The position numbers were made by a program, and so were the translations under genes. From contig OZ005608.1 in the NCBI GenBank assembly GCA_963930655.1, positions 15,376,001-15,440,000 of the forward strand: DNA of 64,000 nucleotides, given 5' to 3'. The DNA comes from Myrica gale. Lineage: Eukaryota; Streptophyta; Magnoliopsida; Fagales; Myricaceae. Positions 23,007 to 32,608 of this stretch are shown here, one piece after another. Below the pieces are notes generated by a model. The model was given only the letters and a program-made list of their open reading frames with translations, made no database searches and was not told the DNA's origin. Position 1 is the first letter of the stretch, and each line of letters opens with the position of its first letter.

Positions 23007-24406
23007 TGTCACGCCCCAAACCACAAAGGCTAGAGGGTGACTAACTTGCAATAAACAATTAGACTTTTGATTTAAAACATATCATAATAAATGCGGAATA
23101 AACTTTATTTTAAACTTCAATAAATCACTTTTAATAAAACTTAAAAAAACTCTTTCAACACACAAAGACAAAACTAAACAAGATTAGACTCATACTATAG
23201 TCAAACATTTATTCTAATAATCACTCAGCTACCCGCCCACATGCCATCTAATCCTGACTATCGACACACTCCTGATCAACACCTGAAAACAAGGAAAACA
23301 ATAGGGGGTGAGTTCGACAACTCAGTAAGCAAAATCATTATGCAAGTGTATATCCCATGAGCCACACTATAAAAGTAAGAGATAAAATATTTAAAATCTT
23401 TCTAAACTGTTGAAAGTTATTTTTGACAATTTCAATAAAACATCTTTATCAATAAAACAGTTTTATCTATATAACATAATACTATAGTAAATCATAGAAA
23501 ATCAGTTTTATCTATGTAAGAAAATCCCTTTATAGCAATAACTATGGGTCACGTTTACCCCCGTGACAGGGTTGTGCAGTTGCTACCTAGTTTGGGGATC
23601 AGCCAATACTATGGGTAGAATCTTCCTTACTAAGGCTTGGCCATGTCCAAGTGTGCACTCGGTAAGAATCTACAAAATAAGTCACTCCGTTTCCAGAATG
23701 GGTGCACTCAATAGGTTTTAATTGGTACCAATGCGCTGTCTCTGTAACTCTGTAACTCTGGGCCTTAGGGTTTGAAAATACATAACATATCATAAAATAT
23801 GCATCACTTTGAACTTTGCATCTTTCTCCTCTTTTCATGAAATACATGCATAAATCTTGAATAACAATAAATACCAAAAGCTTTGATTTCAATCAATGAA
23901 AACATCATGAAATATCATGCACAAATCTGAACCCAAATTTCAAATACTGCAAGAAACCCATTAAAACTATTTCGAAAATCTTGAAATAATCAGGGATAGA
24001 TCTAGACACCCTATGGTTTGATCTCTCATAAAAATGATACAAATATAATATCAAGAAATTCGAAATACCTGAAGTTGCTTCAACAAAACTTCGTCTAGAT
24101 TGTTGAAAGCAAGAAAACCCTTCTTTTTCCTCTTGTTGGTGTAAAATCAAGGTGTGTTAAAATTAAAACCAATTTGTAAATCTATATATAGACTGACACT
24201 AGTAATAGACTCCCTTTTGAATTCTAAAACCTATAAACTTTAAATAATCATAAATCTTTCAAATTTTAAAAAGGTTGACTAGGTCAAAGATAAAAATTCA
24301 ACTATTTTAAATGAATTAAACTCAAATTTCAAATTTAAAGAAGACATTTCAAATACCAAATAAAAAAATTGAAATAAATTTTAAAATAGAAATCTTGGGT
24401 GTTACA
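23007..24406 (-). repeat. Solo LTR, 1.4 kb, minus orientation, distant relative of the large LTR family
   Basis: On the minus strand starts TGTAACACCC and ends GTTTGGGGCGTGACA; on the plus strand it starts TGTCACGCCCCAAACC. It has a TATA-like CTATATATA near 24181-24192, a block related to the large LTRs (GTGACAGGGTTGTGC near 23565) and the hairpin at 23310-23323. No internal region or primer site accompanies it. The flanks (CCGAC and GGTTA) do not form a clear 5-bp target-site duplication, so it is old or rearranged. It lies between the pol end and the extra region of the Copia remnant. Confidence 0.65.
23310..23323 (-). other. Conserved LTR hairpin with compensatory change
   Basis: Stem GAGTT/AACTC with loop CGAC. 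The large LTRs have GAGTC/GACTC here, so the innermost pair is changed on both sides and pairing is kept. It is flanked by CAGTAAG as in the other copies. Confidence 0.6.
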
Positions 24407-24772
24407 GGTTAGTAGAACATGTTCTACCAAGTGGTATGGACATGAACAGCTACATGAAGTGGTCGACCGCCTCGTCGAGGCTATATATACCGCACTCCAC
24501 ATTTGGTCAACCGCAAACCCCCCCTTCTGTGAACCGTTTCGTCTTTCTAGACAATAACACTCTCAAATCCTTCCCAGAACACCATAATCAGCCTTAAACT
24601 TCATCTCAATCATTTCAGATCATAAATTTTGGCCTAACCCATCTCTTTTTTTGTGGATTTACATCAAAATCTGCTCAGCAAGAGGATTTTTGGGATTCGG
24701 CCCCTTTTGAAACCCTAACCTTGAGTTTCCATATTTCAACCCTTCTATCTCCATTTTCGCTCTCAAATCATC

Positions 24773-25764
24773 ATGCCAAGGACGAAGCATGCTACCAAGA
24801 GCAGGACTAAGGAAGCAGGATCATCTCGTTCCACAGAGGATCAGTTTTTGGGTGAGTCTGCTTATCAATTTCGTGATAATAAGTGTGCAAATATGTTTTA
24901 CAATGACTTTTCAATGTGGGGAAGGAAACTGGATGTATCTTCACTTTCCAAACTTTGAGATTAAGACTCTTTGTGAACCAAAGGTGGGGAAGTTTGATAG
25001 ATATGGGTAATGAAGTCTATCCTAAGTATGTTAAGATTTTCTTCTGTACTTTGACTACTACGTGGGAAGATAGAGGTTTATTCACTATTAGATGTTTGGT
25101 TGAGGGAAAGGAGATTGTGTTGAACAAATTTATACTTGGAGATATCTTAGGCATCCCACATGTTGGCCTCGAGTTTATGAGATTAAGACTTTGCATGTAA
25201 AGGGCTTTGATTATGGAGAAGCCCTAGTTCGCCTCTTAGGGAATGTTGCAATTGTTGGTGCACATAGGAAGATCCATGCCAACCAATTGAAAATTCGTTC
25301 GAGATTGCTTCATTTGATTTGCATTCATAACCTGATTCCTCGAAGTGGACACCGAGAGGAGGTAACTTTCATGGATTTCTTCGTGGTTGAGCGTCTCTTG
25401 AAAGAGACAAAGTTCAACCTTTCTTACACTATGCTCAAACATATGGAAGCAACGTGTGAGCAGAAAAAAAAAACTATACCTTATGGTTTGTTGTTTACCA
25501 AGATCTTTACACTTTGGAGTTGCACTTAGTTCTTGAGAGCAAGACACATTAACTAAGTGTGAGGAGTTTAATACTATGGTCCTAACTCGGATGGGATACA
25601 AGAAGAATTCGAGAAGTAAGTGGGTGCCTACGCATCAGGCTAGTGATAATGATGTGCCTAAGGCTAAGGTTGATGATGATGTGGCTGAGGCTGAGCCTGA
25701 TAGTGAAGAGGTTGATGCTAAGGCGATGGAGTTTGACATAGATGCTGACATGATGATCCTCTAG
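24773..25764 (+). pseudogene. Plant-transposon-protein domain region downstream of Copia pol
   Basis: Conceptual translation shows a basic N-terminus beginning MPRTKHATKSRTKEAGSSR, then segments resembling the putative plant transposon protein domain (PF20167 by recall): YVKIFF.TLTTTWEDRG, IVLNKFILGDILGIP and LLHLICIHNLIPRSGHRE, ending with an acidic D/E/V-rich tail near 25650-25750. This domain accompanies SIRE and some Gypsy elements in plants; its function is unknown, and an envelope-like role has been suggested for genes in this position. Broken, with several interruptions. Confidence 0.6.
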
Positions 25765-25934
25765 TTACTACTTCTCTTATCAGAGTTCCTGACCCTATCA
25801 TTTCCTTTTCCACCTGGTCCACTTCTTGAGGAGATTGTTACTACTATGCAAGAGGAGCAGAAGAAGTTCTTTGAGGAGATGATGACTTTCGCTTTCCTCC
25901 ACCTCCATGATTTTTATAGCATATGTATTTAATT

Positions 25935-26180
25935 TTGCTTTATTCTAGTTGAGTATGTATTTTTTTATGATGACAAAGGGGAGAGAATGTGTATCTTTTT
26001 GTATCTCTGCACCCCTTATGAAACTTTGATGTACTGTTTCAATGCTATGAAAGCTTGCTTTATTTTAGTTGCTTATATATTTCTTTTTTATGATGACAAA
26101 GGGGGGGGGAGAATGTGTATCTTTTTGTATCTCAGCACCCCTTTTGAAACTTTGATGTACTATTTCAATGAGATGAAAGT
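25935..26180 (+). repeat. 120-bp tandem duplication spanning the Copia polypurine tract
   Basis: The unit starting TTGCTTTATT at 25935 recurs at 26055. Each contains GATGACAAAGGGG and the following GAGAATGTGTATC, so the polypurine tract and presumed LTR start are doubled. The second tract has a longer G-run. Confidence 0.85.
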
Positions 26181-26276
26181 TTTTTCTTCTTTTATTCTTT
26201 CATATTATACGCTAACAATTTTTTCCTTCAAGTATAAAAATGCTCAAAGAAGATCCAAAATGAGCACGAAGCGATC

Positions 26277-26486
26277 AAGTTACTAGGGTAATTTTTGTAA
26301 TTCTATACTTTATTTTTAACAAGGATTTGAATCACATACTTACATAGTTATTCAAAATTTGCATAAACCGTTGGCCCTAAAATGAAGACTCAAGTTACTA
26401 GGGTAATTTTTGTAATTCTATACTTTATTTTTAACAAGGATTTGAATCACATACTTACATAGTTCTTCAAAACATGCATAAACCAT
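26277..26486 (+). repeat. 114-bp tandem duplication in the Copia LTR
   Basis: Units begin CAAGTTACTAGGGTAATTT at 26277 and 26391 and match closely through CATACTTACATAGTT. Confidence 0.85.
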
Positions 26487-26970
26487 TTTACCTATTGTTT
26501 AGAAGTTTAAAATGTTTTAGTGACTTCAAATTATCATCAATCAAACTCTCAAACCTTTTGTATACTTGTGGGAAGTTAGTCTTTATATTTGAAGCGGTCG
26601 ACCGGCCAACGACCGCTTGGTGTACCGGTTGACCAAACTGCGTTTTAAAATAGATTCGTTCTAATATTGTGATCGTTGGGGTAACAAAAACCTGCAGTGG
26701 TCGACTGGTTCGTTGTGTTTACAGATCGACTTCTAACGATTATAAATGACTAGTTTTCTTACGAGACCTATTTAAAGTCATCCCTAAGCCTCATAAATGT
26801 TGTTGAACGATCAAAATCATTTTATTAAGGCTATAGAGTGATTAAAAACCTTTGAATCCTACTTCTAATATTATTCACACATAATCATCACTTTCACATC
26901 CTTATTATTATATGAAGCCTAAGAGATAAAAATCTTTCATTGTAACATCTACTCCATCAAGGGAATCTTA

Positions 26971-27157
26971 GAGTCCGTTTGCAATGTAAAATTTCACAAA
27001 ATTTTACACCCTCTCACAATAAAATACTACAATATAATCTCTCCCATCAAATCATAACTTTTCACTACAAAAAATATAAAAAATTACCTCTACTTTTTCA
27101 CTAAACCCAATACCTAAAATTTTAACAACACAAAAATTTTACAACACAAACCCACCC
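26971..27157. mobile_element. PIF/Harbinger (Tourist-like) MITE, 187 bp
   Basis: Imperfect terminal inverted repeats GAGTCCGTTTG and (reverse complement of the right end) GGGTGGGTTTG, continuing with TGTAAAATTT on both sides. Flanked by the 3-bp target duplication TTA (26968-26970 and 27158-27160), the preferred Harbinger target. Non-autonomous and AT-rich, with no ORF. Its interior resembles the MITE at 35481-35664. Confidence 0.75.
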
Positions 27158-27570
27158 TTAGTGAGCATTCATCCTTCTACATTTCTAAGAGAGTGATTCT
27201 CTTGTTTCCTTTCGGTGAAGGTTGTTCATCGAAAGGAGGAGTTTAGAGAAATTTGTTCTCAAACTCATTCTTTTGGCTTAAAGAAGTGTTTTTCAAGCTT
27301 AAGTGTAAGAAAACTTTTTCCCTTAGTTTAAGGGAGCATAATGAAGAAAACTTAAAGCTCGGAAACGAAGTTTGAGGGATGGATGTAATCGGATTTGTCA
27401 AACCACCTAAAAAATCTTATGTTTACTTATTTAACCCTTATCTTTATATTTAACACTTACTTGTTCCATTAATATTTGTGCTAAATTAACATTTACTTTG
27501 CAAACACCATTTTGGAGGTTAAAATTAAATAAGTTTAGAAACTCAATTCACCTCATCTTAAGTTGCCTTA

Positions 27571-29554
27571 ATCTTAGAATTACAAAAAGGCCATATTGAT
27601 CTCACCCATCCGCCGAATCCCAACCCACCATGACTACGCACCTGATAGATAGCACTCAAAACTTTTGGGGTATAATTACGAGTTTTGTGTGCCGGAAACT
27701 CCCACCAGAAGTCCTTAATAAGATGATCAACAGACGATCACGCATCTCGGACCTATTTAGAGCTCTATTTCTACGTGCACAAAAACTCATCCAAAATCAT
27801 CAATACCCAACTCATGTTTCTGTCCAGAGCACCCAATATGGCAATAATGATTATTTAAGTAACATATATACAATGCATGATTTATGCCCGCAATGAACAG
27901 AATAAATGCAACTATTGAATCCAACTTCCACCCCGCACCAAGAGACCCATTAGTTTTTTTTTTCAACTTTCAGATTGAAAAAAATGACCTCCACAAGCTT
28001 GTGACAAAAGGGGATGACCTTACATATTTCATTACGAGGAACACGGATCTCAATGATTTGGTCAAGACAACATTCAAATAAATAATGATCGTCATACATT
28101 GATCTTGAAACATTTCTTTTCTTGAGCACTAAATGAGATGATGTCTTACATGTTACGAGAAAATAGACAATGTCAACATACCAAACATCAACAAACCACT
28201 GTAAGTGTTGATTGATATTCAACCGAACATCCTCCGGTTTAGTTGACCCCCTACAAAAATGACAAAACCAAGAGCGCCCATTACTTCATCAGCAACATCT
28301 ACAGCTTCAGTTCCAATGGGTTTTAGTTGATTCTACATCCAATAAAAGCGCTGAAAACTAATATTGCCTGTACAACAATCTAAATAAAAAGTAACTGTAT
28401 CAATATGCTTCCTCACAATGATGAACATTGTAGGGCGCTGCTATGCCCTGCTGCTCTTCTGCTGCGGTCCCCGAGACTAAGCAAAAGAATCGAGGCCCCT
28501 CAACCATTTGGTGATTGACCAAAGAAATAGGACTATATATATGCCTTTTTGATACCCATTATACTAGTATAAGCGACCAAAAAATTAAGGACTGCCAAAC
28601 CATAAAGCAAATTTGATTCTTCAAGATCAACTCCCCAAACCATTAGTCAATGGCAACTGATCAGCATCCATATCACTATGATCAAACCAAAACAATTTCG
28701 TTCCATTAACATGGAAGACAAAGAACAGTAGAGATTTTATGCAAGGGCAGTGAGATATACACAGTTTTACATACGCCCCCTTCTCCGTCCTAAATATTCC
28801 CACAACCACTGACAGTTTCTTTCTATTTGCTTGCCAATAAGTAAAGGCTGCTTCCGCTGTGGGGCCTGGGAGAGAGAGGGGACGCAAAGAGACCAAAAAA
28901 ACTTCTGAAACAGTTTATATATTCCCCATACAGCTATTGTGCATCACATCTATCTGAGTCTTCTTATTTAGTTTCAGAGAGCCCTTTTCTATTACGTTTT
29001 TTTCGGGGGAGGGTCATCTGCTAATTTCTTGATTGATGAAAAGGGCTGTGGCAGTGGCTCTAGGGCTGTGGCAGTGGACCAAGGCCGAGTCTTTATTTTG
29101 AATATGGTTTTCTTGTGCAGTCTTCTTGTACATAATTCTTAAGCAATTTACAACTATTTTACTCATCAAAGCCTGGTGGTAATACACAACCAAATCTATA
29201 TATATTTTATGTCTATAGCTAACCAGAGTTTGAAGCAGAGACTTTCTTTAGGGTGATGTCACAAGGCCTGGGGCTTTAGAATTAATCTCAATAAGTTTTT
29301 AATTTGGCTACCAAAATTCCTATGCTGCTACACCCAACTATCCCAAAATATGTTCTGAAAAATTAAAGACCAGGCATAGAATTTGGATTATCAAGGTGTG
29401 TCTTACCAGAAAGGATTATCACTAATCATGGTAAGTGTACTCTAGCAATGAGCTAAAAGTGCAGGAAGATCAACTCCATCCACGCAAAGAAAGCACAACA
29501 ATAAACATCTTCCCCCACCCCATCAATAATGCAGGGGAAAATAATTCCAGCACA
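27571..29554. other. Low-repeat region without a recognised gene
   Basis: No TE signature or protein family was recognised in about 2 kb. An 89-codon minus-strand frame (28627-28896) ends HSDMDADQLPLTNGLGS and could be a terminal exon, with AT-rich sequence downstream that might be a 3' UTR, but there is no homology to support it. A 20-bp tandem repeat with core GGGCTGTGGCAGTGG occurs near 29041-29080. This may be part of a minus-strand host transcription unit that starts near 34.4 kb; that is inference. Confidence 0.3.
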
Positions 29555-29573
29555 GCTATGATGAGGAGAGAAG

Positions 29574-29954
29574 TTTTTTTTATATAAGCAAGACAATCTT
29601 ATTAATAAGTGATAGCAGTACAATTTTTTGATATGCAAGACAATCTTATTAACAAGTCATAGCAGTACAAGGGACTATACCGAAATCAGTAGTCCAAGCA
29701 AGCTATAAAACTAAGGAAATCCTGAAAATCAACAAACGGGCAACCTAACACCGCATCAGCCCAACAAAAAAGAGTAAATATAAGAAATCCTTGGAACATA
29801 GGTAAAGGCAAAGAACCATCCTCAAAACATCTATTGTTACGCTCCCTCCAAAGGCACCACCAAACACATGATGGAATCATTCTCCAAATAGCCTTAGCAA
29901 AGGAGTTGGAAAACTTTCTCTCCCAACTCCATAACACATCCACCACTTTTTCTG
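29574..29954 (-). mobile_element. 5'-truncated L1-type LINE insertion with 19-bp target-site duplication
   Basis: Minus-strand translation of 29686-29946 shows the C-terminal end of a plant LINE RT polyprotein: the segment CVWWCLWRERNNRCFED is the conserved motif near the end of zf-RVT-type plant L1 proteins. A stop and a short 3' UTR follow, ending in a poly-A run (T-run on the plus strand at 29574-29581). The insert is flanked by GCTATGATGAGGAGAGAAG (29555-29573) and the same 19-mer with one mismatch (29955-29973). Severe 5' truncation is usual for LINEs. Part of the 3' UTR is tandemly doubled (GACAATCTTATTAA twice). Confidence 0.85.
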
Positions 29955-30180
29955 GCTATGATCAGGAGAGAAGAAGTTGCAAAAGTAAGTTTCACAATTT
30001 GAACCCAAAGCAACTTGAATGAAAGGAGAGAAAGGACACATTGACAATTTAGGCAAGACTTCTGTGGTGATGAGTAGACAAATTTGAGTAGAAAGGCTTT
30101 TCCCGTGGAAATTGACAGAACTGGGGAGAAGTGGCTGCACAGTTCGTTCGTCATGGTAAAAAACAGTGAAAAGGAGAGCC

Positions 30181-30345
30181 TGAGGTCAAATCACAACTGT
30201 TGTTGCCTGTGTAGCTTTCTAGACCAGAAATCTCGCAACATATTCTGGGTAGAGAACATTGGTTGAGGTCAAATCACAATTGTTGTTCCCTGTGTAGCTT
30301 TCTAGACCAGAAATCTAGCAACATATTCTGGGTAGAGAGCCTTGG
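30181..30345. repeat. 83-bp tandem duplication
   Basis: Units start TGAGGTCAAATCACAA at 30181 and 30264 and share the phrase TTTCTAGACCAGAAATCT with only a few differences. Non-coding context. Confidence 0.9.
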
Positions 30346-30722
30346 TATTGTACACGGCAGGCCCATGAAATCCACTTTTTTGTTTCCATATTTTTTTGCA
30401 TTCTTAACAAGAAGAGGAACATCATCACTCTGAAGGCAGCAAAGGAGACTGAAATTCTGATTCTGCTAGATATCTCTATTACTAAATACTCTGAACAGAC
30501 ACATGTATTCCTGCAGAATAGGTCAATCTGTATCACGAATTAGAAACAAACATAGATTATGAAGACACGTATGCATCATTGAGAAAAAAAGAAAAAAGAT
30601 GTCACATTCTTGGGAAAATCTGCTCAGAAGTTGAAGTAGCTGATAAATCATTAGCTATTTAAAGACATGTAATTTTTATTTTAGGAAACCTGAGGTAAAG
30701 AAAGATGCCTAGGTAACCTTTA

Positions 30723-30934
30723 GCCTCTGTTTGGCAAGCACAAATTTTTTTTGCAAATACCTTTTCACAAGCCGTAACAACTTTTTGACAAACTCCAAGA
30801 CCTTTTTGATTTTTTATTTATAAAAAACTCTAAAAAGAATATCTCCACATTTTTTTACAAATTCCAATAAAAACGACACTAACCCCCAATACAAAAAATT
30901 TCAATAAAAATTTTTTAGGCATCCAAACACATGC
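30723..30934. mobile_element. PIF/Harbinger-like MITE, 212 bp
   Basis: Ends GCCTCTGTTTGG on the left and CCAAACACATGC on the right, imperfect inverted repeats, flanked by TTA on both sides (30720-30722, 30935-30937). AT-rich interior, no ORF. Confidence 0.65.
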
Positions 30935-30940
30935 TTATTC

Positions 30941-31172
30941 ACAATAAGAAAAATCGTTTTAAGTATACATACGGGTGTGCACGCATATGTACACAACAAC
31001 GATCTTAGAAAAAGGATTATGAAAAAGGTGTTAAGAGTTTGTGAAAAAATTATTGGAGTTTGTAAAGAAGTGTTAAGAGTTTGTGAAAAAATCACAATAA
31101 GAAGAATCTTTGTAAGTATACTACATACGCGTGTGCACACCTATGTACACGACAAAGATCTTAGAAAAATGA
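30941..31172. repeat. About 80-bp sequence duplicated with a 150-bp offset
   Basis: CACAATAAGAA, then TAAGTATAC, GTGTGCAC, TATGTACAC and GATCTTAGAAAAA occur in the same order at about 30940-31018 and 31092-31172. The spacer contains two copies of GTGTTAAGAGTTTGTGAAAA. Non-coding; adjoins the MITE at 30723. Confidence 0.75.
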
Positions 31173-32536
31173 TTCCTCCTTCCACAGTGACACCTTGAAA
31201 CAATCTTAGAAAAACAACCTAGGCGCAGCAGAGCTGCATAAAGCATTGCCTTGATAGTTGACGGATAAGATTGATGTAAAGGATCAGCAAGAGGTTACAT
31301 AGTTGAACTCTGGCTTACACCTTCTGTATCATAAATTAGCATGACACGTGCTATCTCAACATCAAGGCAAAAACATATGCTTAAAAAAAAGAAGAGATGC
31401 AAACCACTTGACCTAGAAATTACCTGAGCATAAACTGAAGCTCTGCGATTTGGCTGCCTACACCACTGTCTGTATATCAATAGATAGTGTGATCTTTTCA
31501 AGATGCACCCATCCAAGATGTACAATCTGAGTTGAGTTAGACTTCTTGAACCGCTGGAAGTCAATCACAAACCCTCTGGATTTCAAAAAACCCTATCCAA
31601 AGGGACAAACTAATATACTTCAATTTGCAGAACACTCGGAAGGTCCTACACCAAAGAGAAATATCGTTTACCAACCTACTCACCGATATGAAATTATCTT
31701 TTAGGGCCCTCGGGGATAGTGAGCAATTAACCAAGCTCAACAAATACAAAACTTCACATTTGCATGAAGATCTACATGTACCAAAACGCAGATATGGATT
31801 CTCTATGTGCATTTTCAGATGGAGGAACATTTGCATTCCAGAAATAACTGAACAGTATAAACTACCTTATGAAGGATCTGTAGAAAAGCTGGAGTGTGAA
31901 CATACACATGGTCAAGGAGCATAACGAAGAAAAAAATGCAGTGGTGTGATTTCCTTAGGTGCAAATGACCAACTTCACTAACTTCCACCAGCAGATCAAA
32001 CCAACTCAGCTTTCAAAAGACAGCGACATAAAATTCGCAAGAGCCAAGAACAGATATCTCAATGAGTTTGGGTGACAAGAGGAAAAAAGGTTCACAGAGA
32101 CAGAGAGAGAGAGAGAGAGAGAAAGATAGAGAGAATAAAAGTAAGAACATACAAGACAAAAATAATTAAGTGAACAAGGATTAAAAGAATGCAAAAGTAT
32201 AGCAGGGACAATTTTCTCCACAACTCATCTTTTAAATTTTTCTTTAAAGAAGACAGAAGTTTATGGCTTTCCTACAGGGGAAAAAAACAGTTTTCTAATT
32301 AGCAATTTTGTGCTTTTTTCCAGAGCTATCTCACCAGATAAATTAAATGATCTCTATCCTTTTTACCTTCAGAGCGCTAAAGCTAAAGCCTGGTGAATGA
32401 CAGCAGGGTGGTGCTTATTAGTATTACGGTGTTCTATCCTTCTAGAGGGGGGTCTCCATTTAGTCTAGAGTTATTGTATTGTCTCAGTTACTATTTTTTT
32501 GGTGGGGGTATGGGGTTATTGGAGGGTTGATTGTCA
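31173..32536. other. Non-coding stretch; no gene recognised
   Basis: Contains reading frames of about 90-100 codons on both strands (31295-31924) with no recognisable domains. A minus-strand CTCAG/GTAATT donor-like junction near 31430 would fit an intron of a host transcript. A (GA)n microsatellite lies at 32099-32126. Nothing else can be supported. Confidence 0.3.
32099..32126. repeat. (GA)n microsatellite
   Basis: About 28 bp of mostly perfect GA dinucleotides. Confidence 0.85.
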
Positions 32537-32608
32537 TGGGGTATGACAGCTTGGTAGCTTGAAAGGTTCATAGCATCAATGTCATGGGTTCAAATCACTT
32601 CCCCACAA
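32537..32608 (+). pseudogene. Degenerate tRNA-fMet(CAU)-like sequence (plastid type)
   Basis: Seventy-two nucleotides resembling plastid trnfM. It has GGGG and CCCC that would form the acceptor stem, a D-arm-like CAGCTTGGTAGCTT, anticodon CAT within GGTTCATAG, and the T-loop GGGTTCAAATC. The anticodon and T-arm stems contain mismatches, so a functional tRNA is unlikely. A T-rich tail follows (32612-32636). It may be a nuclear plastid-DNA fragment or the head of a SINE derived from such a tRNA. A 9-bp match (GGGTTGATT) lies on both sides (about 32524 and 32676) but is too short to prove transposition. Confidence 0.5.

Larger units (their letters stand above)
22013..27570 (+). mobile_element. 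SIRE-like Ty1/Copia element remnant
   Basis: Order on the plus strand: RT-RNase H fragments (22013-22430 and 22676-22805) separated by an inserted repeat, a solo LTR of another family (23007-24406), a plant-transposon-protein domain region (24773-25764), a duplicated polypurine tract of the GATGACAAAGGGG type (near 25970 and 26095), and a 3' LTR (about 26115-27570) with a MITE inside. The GATGACAAAGGGG tract and the extra region downstream of pol are typical of SIRE/Maximus Copia elements. Everything upstream of RT is absent. Broken fossil. Confidence 0.7.
26115..27570 (+). repeat. SIRE-like Copia 3' LTR
   Basis: Starts TGTGTATC after the second polypurine tract and ends near AATTCACCTCATCTTAAGTTG, close to the AATTCACCCCCTCTT phrase common at ends of SIRE-type LTRs. 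It contains GGTCGACCG-type motifs (26590-26710), a 114-bp tandem duplication (26277-26486) and a Harbinger MITE (26971-27157). Right boundary approximate. Confidence 0.55.

Noticed and set aside
23007-24406. Target-site duplication for the 1.4-kb solo LTR
   Set aside because: The five bases on either side (CCGAC and GGTTA) do not match.
28627-28896. Terminal exon of a host gene on the minus strand
   Set aside because: Open frame and plausible 3' UTR, but no recognisable protein family and no second supporting exon; kept only as a remark.
32537-32608. Functional nuclear tRNA gene
   Set aside because: Anticodon and T-arm stems have mismatches and it resembles plastid fMet tRNA rather than a nuclear initiator tRNA.
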